Assembly: GCA_030825825.1 (NCBI GenBank)
Contig: JAPJPE010000072.1
Coordinates: 1-6,225 of the forward strand
DNA length: 6,225 bases
DNA from: Streptococcus sp.
Lineage (GTDB): Bacteria; Bacillota; Bacilli; Lactobacillales; Streptococcaceae
Direction: 5' to 3'
Part shown: piece after piece, positions 5,012 through 6,225 of the stretch
Layout of the letters: each line of letters starts with the position of its first letter
How positions within the stretch are numbered: the stretch's first letter is position 1
Position numbers and translations under genes: made by a program
The notes under the pieces: model-generated
The model's database searches: none
What the model was told of the DNA's origin: nothing
What the model saw: only the letters and a program-made list of their open reading frames with translations

Positions 5012-5449
5012 TTAAATATCGTCATCATCTTCTTCAGCACTAGTAGCTGAAACTTCAAAAGGCTGTAGTGCAGATCGTGCTTCTGATAAGATGGTAGCTG
5101 ACAAATCGTCTCCATCCAACACATCCTTCATCACAACTGCCGTCAAGGCCATGGTGAGGTTCATCCCACCAAGGATCAAGGCTCCATCGAGCTTTCCAGC
5201 TTCTTCTAGAACCGTGGCTGCAGTGGTTAATGGACTACCACCTACGATATCTGCCAAGACCAAAACAGAATCATCAGCTGTCAATCCTGAAATGCTCTCT
5301 CTGAAATCAACTGCGAAGTCATCGACCGATTTTCCTTCTTTGAGTCCAACTGCGATGACTTGATCCATCTTATCACCAGCAAACATGGCTAGTGATGTCT
5401 TTAGACCTTCTGCCAGTCCACCATGACTGACCAAAATGAGGTATTTCAT
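5012..5449 (-). CDS. levD: PTS mannose/fructose-family IIA component (LevD)
   Basis: IIA is the first phosphocarrier of the permease: it receives phosphate from HPr on an active-site histidine and passes it to IIB in the cytoplasm. It has 145 residues. The N-terminus MKYLILVSHGGLAEGL carries the active His9 in SHG; the second hallmark, LADIVGGSPLTTAA, follows in the middle, then LILGGMNLTMAL. The C-terminus ends in an acidic tail SAEEDDDDI and tandem stop codons TAA TAG. The start ATG at 5449 has a perfect AAAGGAGG nine bases upstream. It is the first gene of levDEFG and follows a 140-base control region with a cre site and a TGTCA/TGACA array. In S. mutans LevD also takes part in sugar-dependent control of the LevQRST system; whether that holds here is inference. 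Confidence 0.97.
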   Translation of the reverse strand: MKYLILVSHGGLAEGLKTSLAMFAGDKMDQVIAVGLKEGKSVDDFAVDFRESISGLTADDSVLVLADIVGGSPLTTAATVLEEAGKLDGALILGGMNLTMALTAVVMKDVLDGDDLSATILSEARSALQPFEVSATSAEEDDDDI

Positions 5450-5476
5450 TTTGCTACGCCTCCTTTATTTGACTCT

Positions 5477-5482
5477 ATTGTA
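5477..5482 (-). promoter_or_regulatory. Probable levD -10 box
   Basis: TACAAT on the minus strand, five of six to consensus, identical to the groESL -10 box. A start near 5470 would leave about 20 leader bases before levD, containing the ribosome site. The base positions 17 upstream (TGTAAA) are a poor -35 box, as expected if an activator is required. The consensus TTGACA at 5507-5512 is 24 bases away, too far, and is better read as part of the half-site array. Confidence 0.6.
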
Positions 5483-5489
5483 GACTATT

Positions 5490-5503
5490 TGAAAGCGCTT
5501 TTA
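5490..5503 (-). promoter_or_regulatory. cre site (CcpA operator) of levD
   Basis: The plus strand reads TGAAAGCGCTTTTA, thirteen of fourteen identical with the optimal palindrome TGAAAGCGCTTTCA. CcpA with HPr-Ser-P binds such sites when preferred sugars are present. The site lies seven bases upstream of the -10 box, over the -35 region, where binding should repress levDEFG. Confidence 0.88.
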
Positions 5504-5506
5504 CAT

Positions 5507-5569
5507 TGTCAAATGTCACATTCCCAATATGACATTTAGCAATAAAAAAATGACATCTGTCACTTGACA
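5507..5569 (-). promoter_or_regulatory. TGTCA/TGACA half-site array, candidate LevR operator
   Basis: Six five-base half-sites occur in 63 bases: plus-strand tgtca at 5507 and 5514, tgaca at 5530 and 5551, tgtca at 5558, tgaca at 5565. Five of them are spaced by exactly seven bases within two clusters (5507/5514 and 5551/5558/5565). They include an eight-base inverted repeat AAATGTCA (5511-5518) with TGACATTT (5530-5537) and a perfect twelve-base palindrome TGACATCTGTCA (5551-5562). The array sits upstream of cre and the -10 box, the usual place for an activator. LevR of the LevQRST system is the expected regulator; the assignment is inference. Confidence 0.7.
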
Positions 5570-5589
5570 AAATGCCATCTTATTTTACT

Positions 5590-6225
5590 CTAAACTCCTA
5601 CCTGTAGACTACTTTCAATCTCCCTCTGAATTTGAGGCAAGCGGTTCTCAACATCTTGATCGCGCAAGGCATTGCCAATCAAGTAATCTAACTTTTCTAA
5701 CAGCTCTTTTGAGACATTTTTCGGGCTACTTTCAACAGCTTGTTCCATGATGCGGTTCAAGGTCTGATTGGTCAAGGAATCCGTCCCAAAATCATCTACC
5801 TGCAGAAGGTCTTTACTAGAGCGACTCTTGACTACCTGTGGCATGACAGAGATCCCTTGGGATTGGGCAAAGAGGGTTTGTTGAATGTCTGGATCCTCTG
5901 TCAAAACTTGCATCAGTTCCCAAGCCAACTTGGAATGAGAACTTCGAGCTGACATAGCAAAAGAAGTCGTCGTGACCAAGGTTGCCTTGGTCGTTTTTGA
6001 CTTAGCCGGCATCGGGATACAGGTCCAAGTGAAGTTTGAATATTTAGAAACGTGGTAGGGATAAGGTTTATAGGTCCGATATTGGGCCAAGGTCATGGGA
6101 TAGAAGGCGACTTTCCCCTGGTCAAAATCTTTAGAACTCACCTTGTAATTTTTATTTAGATCTTCCAATTTTTGCAGAAAAGTCAGAGACTCTTTCACTT
6201 CTGGAGCTGTCAGCTTGAGCATGCC
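5590..6225 (-). CDS. levT: Extracellular sugar-binding protein, 3' part (LevT-like)
   Basis: Only the last 211 residues are in the window; the frame stays open through the right edge with no start, so the N-terminus and any lipoprotein signal are unseen. The visible part has the look of the C-terminal lobe of an ABC-type family 1 solute-binding protein: a VAFYPMTLAQYRTY core, a WTCIPMPAKSKTTKATL strand region, a FAMSARSSHSKLAWELMQVLTEDPDIQQTLF helix (residues SSHSKLAWELMQVL central), an SQGISVMPQ turn, and a helical end with RLPQIQREIESSL. Its place directly before levDEFG matches LevT of the S. mutans LevQRST four-component system, where LevQ and LevT are binding proteins that help the LevS kinase sense fructose and mannose. 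It would then be a sensor partner, not a transport protein. A plain ABC binding protein is the alternative; the upstream gene would decide. Confidence 0.85.
   Translation of the reverse strand, partial: GMLKLTAPEVKESLTFLQKLEDLNKNYKVSSKDFDQGKVAFYPMTLAQYRTYKPYPYHVSKYSNFTWTCIPMPAKSKTTKATLVTTTSFAMSARSSHSKLAWELMQVLTEDPDIQQTLFAQSQGISVMPQVVKSRSSKDLLQVDDFGTDSLTNQTLNRIMEQAVESSPKNVSKELLEKLDYLIGNALRDQDVENRLPQIQREIESSLQVGV

Noticed and set aside
5450..5589. Sigma-54 promoter before levD, as in Bacillus lev
   Set aside because: No GG-N10-GC element is seen, and streptococci lack sigma-54.

Overview
The window reads as a chromosomal segment of a Streptococcus, most likely of the sanguinis/mitis/parasanguinis type. 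The pointers are a CIRCE plus CtsR-box controlled groES-groEL operon, strong AGGAGG ribosome sites, short intergenic gaps, and a GTGGGACAGAAATCG hairpin that I recall as an interspersed intergenic repeat of these species. The species cannot be fixed from sequence reading alone. Every real gene lies on the minus strand, so transcription runs from the right edge to the left edge.

Right to left: (1) 6225-5590 is the 3' part of a sugar-binding protein gene, matching levT by context. (2) 5589-5450 is a control region with six TGTCA/TGACA half-sites, a near-perfect cre site and a TACAAT -10 box. (3) 5449-2766 is a mannose-family PTS operon, levD (IIA), levE (IIB), levF (IIC), levG (IID), closed by a hairpin terminator. 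(4) 2664-2371 is a small two-helix membrane protein gene in the position of levX, followed by its own terminator. (5) 2330-2249 is the groE control region: CtsR box over the -35 box, -10 box, then CIRCE. (6) 2241-313 is groES-groEL. (7) 316-1 is a gene-free, highly structured 3' region: two diverged copies of a roughly 90-nt two-hairpin element, two strong terminator-like hairpins between them, and the GTGGGAC hairpin at the edge.

The gene order (binding protein, IIA-IIB-IIC-IID, small protein, groES, groEL) matches the levQRST-levDEFGX-groE region known in Streptococcus mutans. There the LevQ and LevT binding proteins and the LevR/LevS two-component pair sense sugar and switch on the LevDEFG permease, which imports and phosphorylates fructose and mannose. 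Here LevT would help sense sugar outside the cell, LevR would act at the half-site array, CcpA at cre would shut the operon down on preferred sugars, and LevDEFG would do the uptake. GroES-GroEL is a separate stress-controlled unit.

The least explained material is the tandem structured element downstream of groEL, the half-site array upstream of levD, and an anti-Shine-Dalgarno-like loop in the hairpin between levG and the small membrane protein gene.
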